From: Psychrobacter aquaticus CMS 56
Lineage (GTDB): Bacteria; Pseudomonadota; Gammaproteobacteria; Pseudomonadales; Moraxellaceae
NCBI RefSeq assembly: GCF_000471625.1
Contig: NZ_AUSW01000034.1
Span: 186,001-250,000, forward strand
Length of the DNA stretch: 64,000 nt
Reading direction: 5' to 3'
The notes beneath the pieces were generated by a model. That model saw only the letters and a program-made list of their open reading frames with translations, was not told the origin of the DNA and did not search any database. A program made the position numbers and the translations under genes. How positions within the stretch are numbered: the first letter of the stretch is position 1; each line of letters opens with the position of its first letter. Positions 56,227 to 64,000 of this stretch are shown here, in pieces.

Positions 56227-58014
56227 TTAATGCAGCGGTACTACTCGCATCACTTCTTCTATGGTGGTGATTCCTTCACTAATGCGCTTTGCCCCAGATA
56301 GGCGCAAAGGCTGCACGCCTTCTCGGTACGCTTGCTGCTTGAGCACATCTAGATTGGCATCAGCGGCAACCAATTTTTTTAACTCATTGGATAAAGGCAT
56401 AATTTCATAGAGACCAACGCGCCCTTGATAACCAGTATGGCGGCAGTGCTCACAGCCCTGCGCTGTATAAATCTGTGCTGGCACTGGCGCGCGCCACGGT
56501 TGCACCAACTCTTGCCACTGAATGGCTATTTCACTGTCAGGCGTTACATCAAGCGCCTTTTTACAATGCGGGCACAATGTCCGTAATAAACGCTGCGCCA
56601 TTACGCCCAGTATGGTGGCCGAGGTCAAAAACGGCTGGATGCCCAAATCGTGCAAACGAGTGATTGAGCTTGGGGCATCATTGGTATGCAACGTCGAGAG
56701 CACCAAGTGTCCTGTGAGCGACGCTTGCACTGCCATATTCGCTGTTTCGGCATCACGAATTTCACCCACCATAATGATATCAGGGTCTTGGCGCATTAAT
56801 GAGCGAATACCATCCGCAAAATGCAAATCGACACCTGGATTGACTTGCATTTGATTAAAGGCTGGCTCAATCATCTCGATGGGATCTTCAATGGTACAGA
56901 CATTCACTTGCTCAGTGGCCAGCTGTTTGAGTGTACTATATAAGGTAGTGGTCTTACCTGAGCCAGTTGGCCCTGTGACCAAAATAATACCATTTGGATG
57001 AGCCGTCAACTCATGCCACGTTTCAAGCTGTTTACCGGACAGTCCGAGCTGCGCAAAGGAGCGTACCAGCACTTCAGGGTCAAACACCCGCATGACCAGC
57101 TTTTCCCCAAAAGCAGTGGGCATTGTAGACAGTCGTAACTCAGTCTCTAGCCCTTTTGGGGTACGGGTTTTTAGGCGACCATCTTGCGGCTTGCGTTTTT
57201 CGGCGACATTGAGTCGTCCTAGAATTTTAATACGTGCCGTCACCGCAACTATAATCGCCAAAGGCATCTCATAAACCGTATGGAGCACGCCATCAATGCG
57301 AAAGCGTACCTTACCTGTCTCACGCCGTGGCTCTAGATGAATGTCACTGGCGCGCTGCTCAAAGGCGTATTGCAATAGCCAATCAACGACTCTGACGATG
57401 TGCTGATCATTGGCATCGGGATTGGTATTGTCGCCTAGTTGCAATAACGCTTCGACATTGGTGACATCAGCCGCCGCACGTTTATGGACACTATTTGCCC
57501 CTGCAATCGCTTGCGTGACTTGATAAAACTCTCGTCGATAGCGATTAATCTGTTCAGGATTAATATAAACCGTACGATAACTTTTAGATTTTATTAACTT
57601 TTCAATATTGGCTTGCCAGTCTGTATAAAACGGTTGGTCTGTACCGATGACCACTTCGTCGATCTTCACTTCAATTGGCAAAATATGCTGCGAGCGCGCA
57701 TACTCAAATGACATTAGACGTGTTACCGCTGGCACATCGACTTTTAATGGGTCAATACGAACCAGCGACATATCTGCTTTTGCAGCAAGCCATTGATTTA
57801 GCCATGCTATCGTCAGTTTGGTCTCAGGATTATTATCAAGTGCATGACCATTCGGCAGACCGAACTCACTAATGGTGAGTAGTGGGTGCTGCGCTTTATC
57901 ACGACGACTCGTAACCACTAGATTGTAGCCACGCTGATCAATCACCTTATCTGCCAATAACTCATCTAGGCACCAACGCAAATCAATCACTATCGAATAC
58001 TTATGAGCAGACAT
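56227..58014 (-). CDS. gspE: Type II secretion assembly ATPase (GspE/PulE/PilB family)
   Basis: 595 aa. Walker A GPTGSGKT is at 348-355, the Asp box ICTIEDPIEMIEP-like region near 380, and Walker B IIMVGEIRDAETA near 415. A four-Cys zinc-binding insert (LCPHCKK and CEHCRHTGYQG) lies near 490-530, typical of GspE/PilB. The N-terminal GspE-II-like domain covers ~150 residues. It powers pseudopilus assembly at the inner membrane. GspE rather than PilB is favoured by the window's gsp genes 2 kb away on the same strand; pilC/pilD are not adjacent. Confidence 0.85.
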   Translation of the reverse strand: MSAHKYSIVIDLRWCLDELLADKVIDQRGYNLVVTSRRDKAQHPLLTISEFGLPNGHALDNNPETKLTIAWLNQWLAAKADMSLVRIDPLKVDVPAVTRLMSFEYARSQHILPIEVKIDEVVIGTDQPFYTDWQANIEKLIKSKSYRTVYINPEQINRYRREFYQVTQAIAGANSVHKRAAADVTNVEALLQLGDNTNPDANDQHIVRVVDWLLQYAFEQRASDIHLEPRRETGKVRFRIDGVLHTVYEMPLAIIVAVTARIKILGRLNVAEKRKPQDGRLKTRTPKGLETELRLSTMPTAFGEKLVMRVFDPEVLVRSFAQLGLSGKQLETWHELTAHPNGIILVTGPTGSGKTTTLYSTLKQLATEQVNVCTIEDPIEMIEPAFNQMQVNPGVDLHFADGIRSLMRQDPDIIMVGEIRDAETANMAVQASLTGHLVLSTLHTNDAPSSITRLHDLGIQPFLTSATILGVMAQRLLRTLCPHCKKALDVTPDSEIAIQWQELVQPWRAPVPAQIYTAQGCEHCRHTGYQGRVGLYEIMPLSNELKKLVAADANLDVLKQQAYREGVQPLRLSGAKRISEGITTIEEVMRVVPLH

Positions 58015-58054
58015 ATTGTTCTTCTTTTATGATTGGTGAAAATTAAAATACTAC

Positions 58055-58129
58055 CTCTTAAAACACGGTCTCTTAAAATACAGTCTCTTAAAATACAGTC
58101 TCTTAAAATACAGTCTCTTAAAATACAGT
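58055..58129. repeat. 15-bp tandem repeat, five units
   Basis: The unit CTCTTAAAATACAGT is repeated five times (58055-58069, 58070-58084, 58085-58099, 58100-58114, 58115-58129). The first unit carries two changes and the other four are identical. It lies between gspE and trmO, within 120 bp upstream of gspE, and could vary in copy number. Confidence 0.95.
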
Positions 58130-58186
58130 CTCGTTGGCATAATTAGGTCGCCAAAAGAGAGAGTCAACAAGACTGGGATAAAATTT

Positions 58187-59032
58187 TTAACTCACTTCTA
58201 CAATGGCGATTATCTGTAACTGCCCTGATTCTATCAATTGAAAGCTCACATCCACCGACTTATAGCGCATCACAAACGGTATTTTTATGTCGTGACGGCG
58301 ATAGGCAGGACGCGGGTCTTGCGCGATTAATGCTTTGATAACATCGATATCAGAAACGAGCAATTGACTTTGAGTCTTATGAATCAGCGCAGCAACCGTA
58401 GCAGGTTCTGTATCAGCATTCTTATTATCACTTCTATGCAACTGCCATATATTGACTAGAGTCATAAATTGCTCATAAGCAGACTCAGTGAGAGTCACGT
58501 CTAAAGACACAGGAGCCATTGGGGCAAAGCCACTCGCTGCATCGATGATCGCATCACTATAGGCCACATAGGGTTTGATATCGATAATGGGTGTACCATC
58601 TATCATATCTGCACCGCTAATAATGAGGAATACGCGCCCTTGTACGATCTCAATACGCTCAAGCTTAACGACCGACAACCCCAACGCCGAAGGCCGATAC
58701 ATACTACGACTGGCGAACACCCCTACTCTTTGATTGCCGCCCAGTCTTGGTGGTCGCACTTGCGGACGAAAACTATTATCTGCTTGATTGATAGAATTTT
58801 CTTTATTGATATAGTTCTGATGAAACTGCCAACTGATCCAAATATGACTAAACTCATCCAAACCTATAAAAGCTGCTGGCGTATCATAAGGCGCGCTCAT
58901 TTCGATGACGCTGGTCAGCGCTACCAGATTGGGTTGTCTTGGCGCACCAAATTTCTGTGAAAGTGCGGCGCGATGATAGCCAATAATTGGCGCACGATGA
59001 TAATTATCCTGAGACGCATTTTCGTCGCCCAT
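58187..59032 (-). CDS. trmO: tRNA (N6-threonylcarbamoyladenosine37-N6)-methyltransferase
   Basis: 281 aa, TsaA/TrmO family: SAM-dependent methylation of t6A37 in tRNAs. Signature segments: PIIGYHRAALSQKFGAPRQP near the N-terminus, FSHIWISWQFHQN near 65, and RPPRLGGNQRVGVFASRS with MYRPSALGLSVVKL near 90-130, the SAM-binding core. The C-terminal DPRPAYRR motif is present. There is an insert (INKENSINQADNS) near 78. GGAGTGG precedes the ATG. Confidence 0.93.
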   Translation of the reverse strand: MGDENASQDNYHRAPIIGYHRAALSQKFGAPRQPNLVALTSVIEMSAPYDTPAAFIGLDEFSHIWISWQFHQNYINKENSINQADNSFRPQVRPPRLGGNQRVGVFASRSMYRPSALGLSVVKLERIEIVQGRVFLIISGADMIDGTPIIDIKPYVAYSDAIIDAASGFAPMAPVSLDVTLTESAYEQFMTLVNIWQLHRSDNKNADTEPATVAALIHKTQSQLLVSDIDVIKALIAQDPRPAYRRHDIKIPFVMRYKSVDVSFQLIESGQLQIIAIVEVS

Positions 59033-59470
59033 AAATCCACTCCATTAATGACAAACTGCTCTGATAAAACACTTCTATCCAATCTTACAAAATTACTCGC
59101 TAACGATATTCCATTTTATCATGCTGCATCGTCGAGGCTTGTCAGATTTTTATTTTAAAGTTTGCTATTATGAGCAAACCATTCGATGGTAGCCTTTTGA
59201 GTTCATACACTATCGCACCTTCCTATAGACTTTCAAGGCATCTATATGTACTTATCACATCGGATAAAATGTTAGAATAGCGCTCAGTTTTTGACTAATG
59301 CGCACGTCTCATTATCAAGCGCTTACCCAATTAATGTTTCAAAAATAATATTTCAGACAAGCATCAAGGCTCAGAGACGTTTTTGTCATTTTTAATTTAT
59401 CATTAAAAATATTGAGCTGATACTCATCTAAACTTAACGATACACATAACCACTTATTAACGAGGACTTT
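59033..59470. other. Gene-free divergent region upstream of fpr and trmO
   Basis: 438 bp between divergent genes, with no credible ORF, repeat or structured RNA seen. It should hold the promoters of trmO and fpr. Confidence 0.5.
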
Positions 59471-60244
59471 ATGTCAAAACTTCGCACCGAAACGGTCACA
59501 GAGGTTCATCATTGGAATGACTCTCTATTTAGCATCAAAACCACTCGTGATGACGGCTTACGTTTTCGTAATGGCGAGTTTGCGATGATTGGAATCGTTG
59601 TCGATGGCAGGCCTCTATTGCGCGCTTACTCGATTGCTAGCCCAAACTACGAAGATCATTTAGAGTTCTTTTCTATTAAAGTTCCAGATGGCCCATTGAC
59701 CTCACGCTTGCAGCACATCAAAGTAGGCGATGAATTGTTAGTGAGTAAAAAACCGACAGGGACGCTCGTGCTAGACGATTTACTGCCTGGTAAACACCTC
59801 TACATGCTCTCAACAGGAACGGGAATGGCGCCTTTCTTAGCACTGGCACGTGACCCTGAAGTCTATGAGCGTTTTGACAAAATCATTTTGGTTCATGGTG
59901 TACGCCATGCGGAAGACTTGGCTTATCGTGATATGTTCGAAAATGAACTACCAAATGACGAAATATTTGGAGAATGGTATCGCGAAAAATTTATCTACTA
60001 CCCTACCGTCACTCGTGAAGAATTTAGAAATCAGGGCCGTGTGACTGATTTGATGAAGTCAGGCAAACTTTTTGCAGACATTGGATTGCCACCGATAAAC
60101 AAAGACGATGACCGCGTGATGATATGCGGTAGCATGCCCTTCAACGCAGAAGTCTCAGCGATTTTAGATGACTTTGGCTTGACCGTTTCACCGCGTATGG
60201 GTGTACAAGCGGATTATGCCGTTGAGCGCGCCTTTGTCGGATAG
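59471..60244 (+). CDS. fpr: Ferredoxin/flavodoxin--NADP+ reductase
   Basis: 257 aa. FAD-binding RPLLRAYSIASPNYEDHLEF is at about 52-71. The NADP-binding MLSTGTGMAPFLALARDP lies near 118, and CGSMPFNAEVSAIL near 218. The C-terminus is YAVERAFVG, with the aromatic replaced near the end as in bacterial Fpr. It shuttles electrons between NADPH and ferredoxin or flavodoxin. GAGGA lies about 6 bases before the ATG. It stands alone, followed 140 bp later by the tRNA gene. Confidence 0.94.
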   Translation: MSKLRTETVTEVHHWNDSLFSIKTTRDDGLRFRNGEFAMIGIVVDGRPLLRAYSIASPNYEDHLEFFSIKVPDGPLTSRLQHIKVGDELLVSKKPTGTLVLDDLLPGKHLYMLSTGTGMAPFLALARDPEVYERFDKIILVHGVRHAEDLAYRDMFENELPNDEIFGEWYREKFIYYPTVTREEFRNQGRVTDLMKSGKLFADIGLPPINKDDDRVMICGSMPFNAEVSAILDDFGLTVSPRMGVQADYAVERAFVG

Positions 60245-60286
60245 ATAGATCTAATTGCTTTAATCGAAAATAATTTGAAATAATTC

Positions 60287-60314
60287 TTGACGGCTAAAAA
60301 TAGGCTGCTATAAT
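60287..60314 (+). promoter_or_regulatory. Strong sigma-70-type promoter for tRNA-Leu
   Basis: TTGACG (60287-60292) and TATAAT (60309-60314) with 16-bp spacing, ending about 72 bases upstream of the mature tRNA 5' end. Confidence 0.75.
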
Positions 60315-60386
60315 ATGCAGCCTATACAGAGTTAACCCTGTAGCCCAATTCGATAATATTTATTTAATAGACATTATCTTCTACAT

Positions 60387-60472
60387 GCCAGTGTGATGGA
60401 ATTGGTAGACATGACGGATTCAAAATCCGTTGCCTTTAAAGCGTGTCGGTTCGAGTCCGACCACTGGTACCA
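60387..60472 (+). tRNA. tRNA-Leu (anticodon CAA)
   Basis: 86 nt including encoded CCA. The acceptor stem is GCCAGTG/CACTGGT. The anticodon arm ACGGA-TTCAAAA-TCCGT gives CAA, reading UUG. A long variable arm and the T-arm GGTTCGAGTCC are present, as expected for class II leucine tRNA. It is followed by a terminator. Confidence 0.97.
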
Positions 60473-60488
60473 ATATAAAACAATTTAG

Positions 60489-60511
60489 CCTCCTCATTTG
60501 GAGGTTTTTTT
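60489..60511 (+). terminator. Terminator of tRNA-Leu
   Basis: CCTCC, loop TCATTT, GGAGG, then seven T's, 17 bases after CCA. Confidence 0.88.
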
Positions 60512-60632
60512 GTGTCAGTCATATTTAGTTTAATTTTATTGATGTGCTTATTTATGGCATTGTCAAAAATTTGAGTCGCAAGTAAGACGAGTATCAGCAC
60601 CCTATCTAATAAGCTAAATGAATATGACAAAG

Positions 60633-60899
60633 CTAGTCATATTTTTTGGCAATGCTATGGTCCATTTCATGTTCTGTAACAGCACTTATTTGAATCGGTA
60701 CAGCAAAGCTCCATGGTATACCCGCACTGCAATAAAAATATCCCTCATGAAATGACATAATATAAGCCGTAAAATCGTTATCGTAATGGTCCATCATGGC
60801 TTGCTCATCGCTTTCATCACACACTGCACACCATATTTTTTTCTGTCCTCTTGCCAGCATCAATCGGGTCAAATTACTTCCTTTCAATTCGTTATTCAT
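60633..60899 (-). CDS. Small hypothetical soluble protein
   Basis: 88 aa, no signal peptide or membrane segment. Words include KKIWCAVCDESDEQAMMDHY (a CxxC pair) and AYIMSFHEGYFYCSAGIPW. A perfect AAGGAG lies 8 bases before the ATG, and amino-acid composition is ordinary, so it is likely a true gene. Family not recognised; a small metal- or redox-related role is possible from the Cys but unproven. Confidence 0.6.
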   Translation of the reverse strand: MNNELKGSNLTRLMLARGQKKIWCAVCDESDEQAMMDHYDNDFTAYIMSFHEGYFYCSAGIPWSFAVPIQISAVTEHEMDHSIAKKYD

Positions 60900-61208
60900 T
60901 TTAAGCTCCTTAGCTCATCTAAACGCTTAAAAAAACACATTCTCAGAACGTTAACCTTACCAATAATTAGGTCTTGAGTTTGATATAAGACACAATCAAT
61001 AGCCTTTTTGAGCAACCAAGAGGCATAAAAAATATTGCTTGTTGTTCTGTAGTTATGGCCGATCGTGGATACTTAAGTGTAAAACAGCAGCATTAAAACT
61101 GTAACATTTATTCATGATCAGCGGAAAGATATTAAGATGAACGGTTCTATAGTCGATACCAAATAACGAATGGATACACGTTTACTATGAGACGATGTTA
61201 TGACATGA
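60900..61208. other. Gene-free region upstream of dinB
   Basis: First part of a 501-bp stretch without a gene; AT-rich, no ORF credited. No clear LexA box was recognised before dinB. The repeat at 61209-61297 occupies the second part. Confidence 0.45.
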
Positions 61209-61297
61209 GGCTGATACAAATTTTTCTTGCTGTGCCATTGCAGGCAGAGGTGACAAAAAAATCCCCGCCACGCTGACTCTCTTTTATATTCACTTGA
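61209..61297 (-). repeat. Hairpin repeat family R2, copy D (inverted)
   Basis: Read on the minus strand it matches copy A: the words GGCACAGCAAG and AAAAATTTGTA, and the flank TCTCTTTTATATT which also borders copies A and B. The central part is shortened. Confidence 0.65.
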
Positions 61298-61400
61298 ATA
61301 TGCGCACCACTTAAATTCACTTATGATTATATTTTATAGGATTGATATTCCTAACAATTGATACTGAAATAAGGCAGTCAAGTCGGGTAAAATAATAATT

Positions 61401-62486
61401 ATGACAGCCTCTACCAATTCTAGCCCTCGTAAGATTATTCACATAGATATGGATGCTTTTTACGCCAGTGTTGAGCAGCGTGACTTTCCTGATCTACGTG
61501 GTAAGCCATTGGTCGTGGGCGGTGATCCAAACGGTCGCGGTGTGGTCGCGGCTGCCAGTTATGAGGTACGTGAATTTGGCGTGCGTTCTGCGATGTCGTG
61601 CTATGAGGCGCGCAAACGTTGTCCAGAAGTCATATTTGTACGACCGCGTTTTGAGGTTTATCGAGCCGTCAGCAATGATATCCGCACGATTATGCATAGC
61701 TTAACGCCCTATGTTGAGCCATTGTCATTAGATGAAGCTTATCTGGATGTTACTGGTCTACAAGTTCATCAAGGTTCAGCGACGTTAATGGCCAATTGGC
61801 TCAGAGCTCAAATCCTAGAACACACCGGTTTAACGGCTTCTGCTGGGGTGTCATTTAATAAAATGTTGGCTAAAATTGCCTCTGATATCAATAAGCCTAA
61901 TGGCATAGCCGTCATCACGCCAACTGATGCCGATGCCTTTATTAGTACGCTACCTATTGAGCGCTTTCACGGTATTGGTAAGGCAACAGCTCAGCGTCTG
62001 CACTCCATGGGAGTGAATAACGGTGCTGATCTTAGGCGCATGCCGGCTGCTGTACTGGTGCAAGAGTTTGGCAAACGTGGACAGTTTTATCATGATATTG
62101 CGCATGGTCGCGATGAGCGTGCGGTAAAATCTGAGCGTACTTATAAATCAGTAGGTTCAGAAACCACATTTGCAGATAATTTAAATGATGATGACAAATT
62201 ACGCATACAAATTTATGAGCAAAACGCCGATGCCTTTAATCAAATGCAAAAAAAACAGCTTATAGCCTATACCATTACACTCAAAGTAAAATATGCAGAC
62301 TTTACGCAAATCACCCGTTCACACACGCTATCAACAGCGTTTGATAGTGCCAAATCCGCCCATTATTGGTTGGACAAATTATTTTCAGACATTCCACGCC
62401 AGCTGCCGATTCGACTTGTTGGTGTTACTTTTTCATCGCTCACACCCGCTACAGAACTATTACCTCAGTTAAGTTTATTTGAATAA
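61401..62486 (+). CDS. dinB: DNA polymerase IV (Y-family translesion polymerase)
   Basis: 361 aa. Catalytic carboxylates: HIDMDAFYASVEQ (Asp16, Asp18) and SLDEAYLDVTG (Asp111-Glu112). The steric gate is the aromatic in DAFYASV, and helix-hairpin-helix GIGKATAQRLHSMGV lies near 192. The C-terminal little-finger domain ends LPQLSLFE, a beta-clamp-binding QLSLF motif. Full length. It performs low-fidelity bypass at damaged templates. Confidence 0.96.
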   Translation: MTASTNSSPRKIIHIDMDAFYASVEQRDFPDLRGKPLVVGGDPNGRGVVAAASYEVREFGVRSAMSCYEARKRCPEVIFVRPRFEVYRAVSNDIRTIMHSLTPYVEPLSLDEAYLDVTGLQVHQGSATLMANWLRAQILEHTGLTASAGVSFNKMLAKIASDINKPNGIAVITPTDADAFISTLPIERFHGIGKATAQRLHSMGVNNGADLRRMPAAVLVQEFGKRGQFYHDIAHGRDERAVKSERTYKSVGSETTFADNLNDDDKLRIQIYEQNADAFNQMQKKQLIAYTITLKVKYADFTQITRSHTLSTAFDSAKSAHYWLDKLFSDIPRQLPIRLVGVTFSSLTPATELLPQLSLFE

Positions 62487-62664
62487 TAGTTAAGATAGTT
62501 GATTTTAAAGTGCATTGTTGATTATTCATTATTAGAATTTATTACTTAGGCTATTTATATGTATTAAACAGATTTTATGCGCATCAATCCCTATTAAACT
62601 GTCCTTTCATAACTGCGTTTCTGCTACAATTACGCCAAAACTTATATCCATTTAAAGACTGATT

Positions 62665-63867
62665 ATGACCGATTCCCACGCTGTAAACTCCGATAATAAT
62701 ATTCAGATTAATACTAATAAAGATGACGCCGTTTTAGACTATTTGAGCGTTAATGATTATGATTATGAGCTGCCAGACAGCCTGATTGCGCGCTATCCCT
62801 TAGCACAGCGCTCCGCTTCAAAGCTTCTGTACTTAGCCACTGATAATCAGAAAAATGTGGCCCACGTAGAGGATCGTTTATTTGCTGAATTGCCTGATTT
62901 GTTAAATGCTGGCGATCTCATTGTGTTTAACGACACCAAAGTGATGAAAGCGCGCTTATTTGGTCAAAAAGATACAGGCGGCAAGCTTGAAGCGCTCATT
63001 GAACGCTTGATAAATATTTCAGATTTAGATGCAGCAACTCTACATTTAGAAACTATGGACGGTAAGCTCGTTAATCAAGAACATATAGCTCTGTGCCATG
63101 TTAAGGCCAGTAAAGCGCTCAAACTCGGTCAACGCGTGGCACTTGCTGATGGTCACATGAATGCAGTAATGGTTGGTCGTCAAGATAACTTATTCGTCTT
63201 GGCGTTTGATGCGCCTATTTTGCCGCATTTAGAGCTTTATGGTGAGTTGCCTATTCCGCCCTACTTTGAGCGCCATGCGGATGATACCGACAATACGCGT
63301 TATCAAACGGTCTTTCATGATCCAGCCAAGCTTGCAAGTGTGGCTGCACCCACGGCAAGCTTACACTTTGATGAATCAGTACTCAGTAAACTGGCAGAAA
63401 AAGGCATTAACACGGCTTTTGTCACTTTGCACGTTGGTGCTGGTACCTTCGCTCCAGTCAAAACAGACAATTTACTCAATCACACCATGCATAGCGAATA
63501 TGCGCATCTGCCACAAGCAACCGCTGAGCTTATTAATCAAACACATGCAAACGGTAACCAAGTTATCGCTATTGGTACAACTGTGACTCGTGTCCTTGAA
63601 ACGGCGTATCAAAAAACAGCCGTAAATGGACAAGCGCTTTCTAGTTGGTCAGGCGATACGGATATATTTATTTATCCTGGTTTTAAGTTCGGCGTTATAG
63701 ATCGTTTGCTCACTAATTTTCACTTGCCTAAATCAACACTATTAATGCTGGTGTCGGCATTTTCTGGTAAAGCGGCCATTGAACACGCCTATCAACACGC
63801 TATCACAGAACAATATCGCTTCTTTAGTTATGGCGATGCAATGTTGCTCGACAAAAAAGTCAATTGA
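62665..63867 (+). CDS. queA: S-adenosylmethionine:tRNA ribosyltransferase-isomerase
   Basis: 400 aa; makes epoxyqueuosine in tRNA. Signature: YELPDSLIARYPLAQRSASKLL near 33-54, VFNDTKVMKARLFGQK near 92, PPYFERHADDTDNTRYQT near 198, SVAAPTASLHF near 226 and VGAGTFAPVKTDN near 258. The family usually has ~345-360 residues; the ~28-residue polar N-terminal extension before LSVNDYDYELP accounts for much of the excess. No nearer ATG is obvious. The downstream neighbour in many genomes is tgt; here the window ends. Confidence 0.94.
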   Translation: MTDSHAVNSDNNIQINTNKDDAVLDYLSVNDYDYELPDSLIARYPLAQRSASKLLYLATDNQKNVAHVEDRLFAELPDLLNAGDLIVFNDTKVMKARLFGQKDTGGKLEALIERLINISDLDAATLHLETMDGKLVNQEHIALCHVKASKALKLGQRVALADGHMNAVMVGRQDNLFVLAFDAPILPHLELYGELPIPPYFERHADDTDNTRYQTVFHDPAKLASVAAPTASLHFDESVLSKLAEKGINTAFVTLHVGAGTFAPVKTDNLLNHTMHSEYAHLPQATAELINQTHANGNQVIAIGTTVTRVLETAYQKTAVNGQALSSWSGDTDIFIYPGFKFGVIDRLLTNFHLPKSTLLMLVSAFSGKAAIEHAYQHAITEQYRFFSYGDAMLLDKKVN

Positions 63868-63977
63868 ACACGACTCAAACATTTTTGCATTGGACACAAC
63901 AGTTGTGAAATAAACTGGTAAACTAAACGGTATTTTGTTATAACAGCAAAGACAACTTATATCTTAAAGGGCGGCTC

Positions 63978-64000
63978 ATGTCTTGTCATTTATCTCATCG
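63978..64000 (+). CDS. Possible start of a further gene, cut by window end
   Basis: ATG 63978 follows AAAGGGCGG with a normal spacing and the frame is open to the last base (MSCHLSHR). Too short to name; a real start is plausible but not established. Confidence 0.25.

Noticed and set aside
58055..58129. CRISPR array
   Set aside because: The repeats are directly tandem 15-mers with no spacers, so this is a simple tandem repeat.

Overview
The window looks like chromosome of a Psychrobacter-type gammaproteobacterium (Moraxellaceae). This is inferred from moderate-to-low GC, protein style (OmpW, FabR-like regulator, dihydrolipoyl E2 with two lipoyl domains, split gsp loci), AT-rich spacers and several families of short dispersed repeats. 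No rRNA, phage, complete insertion sequence or CRISPR array was seen. One tRNA (Leu, CAA) is present.

Layout. 1-7.0 kb: the 3' part of a Lon-like protease gene, a WYL regulator, a TerD-family protein, a voltage-gated-type K+ channel, a small cysteine-rich membrane protein and OmpW. 7.2-11.8 kb: aceF and aceE (pyruvate dehydrogenase E2 and E1) on the minus strand. 12.4-24.1 kb: a large plus-strand surface-protein locus. It holds a 685-aa secreted protein, a decayed fragment, a 154-aa secreted protein, a 696-aa DUF11-like protein, a ~1775-aa protein joining DUF11, SdrD-B-like and Ig-like modules to a predicted outer-membrane barrel, and a 260-aa periplasmic protein. This is the least understood part of the window and the best candidate for an undescribed system. 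24.2-36.8 kb: a TetR regulator, an exo/endonuclease-family hydrolase, a glycine-zipper protein, glpK, a YihY/BrkB membrane protein, sthA, the divergent ppsR/ppsA pair and a GYF-RDD membrane protein.

37-38.2 kb: rpsF-rpsR-rplI. 39-41.7 kb: the cobalamin late-assembly operon cobT-cobS-cobC-like. 41.8-44.3 kb: GntP permease plus glycerate kinase. 44.6-46.3 kb: D-amino-acid dehydrogenase-like oxidoreductase plus RidA. 46.6-50.9 kb: ychF, a His-rich MliC-like lipoprotein, dgt and a FabR-like regulator. 51-54.3 kb: type II secretion minor pseudopilins gspH-I-J-K. 54.4-58 kb: a TetR regulator, a TatD hydrolase and gspE. 58.2-63.9 kb: trmO, fpr, tRNA-Leu, a small hypothetical gene, dinB and queA.

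Central carbon metabolism is well represented: pyruvate oxidation, PEP synthesis with its regulatory kinase, glycerol and glycerate entry, and NADPH/NADH exchange. Gene-free stretches hold at least three dispersed repeat families: a 174-bp element with terminal inverted repeats (three copies of identical length), a ~66-bp hairpin element (four copies, one inverted) and a 75-95-bp element with inverted ends (two copies). Most convergent gene pairs are separated by clear rho-independent terminators.
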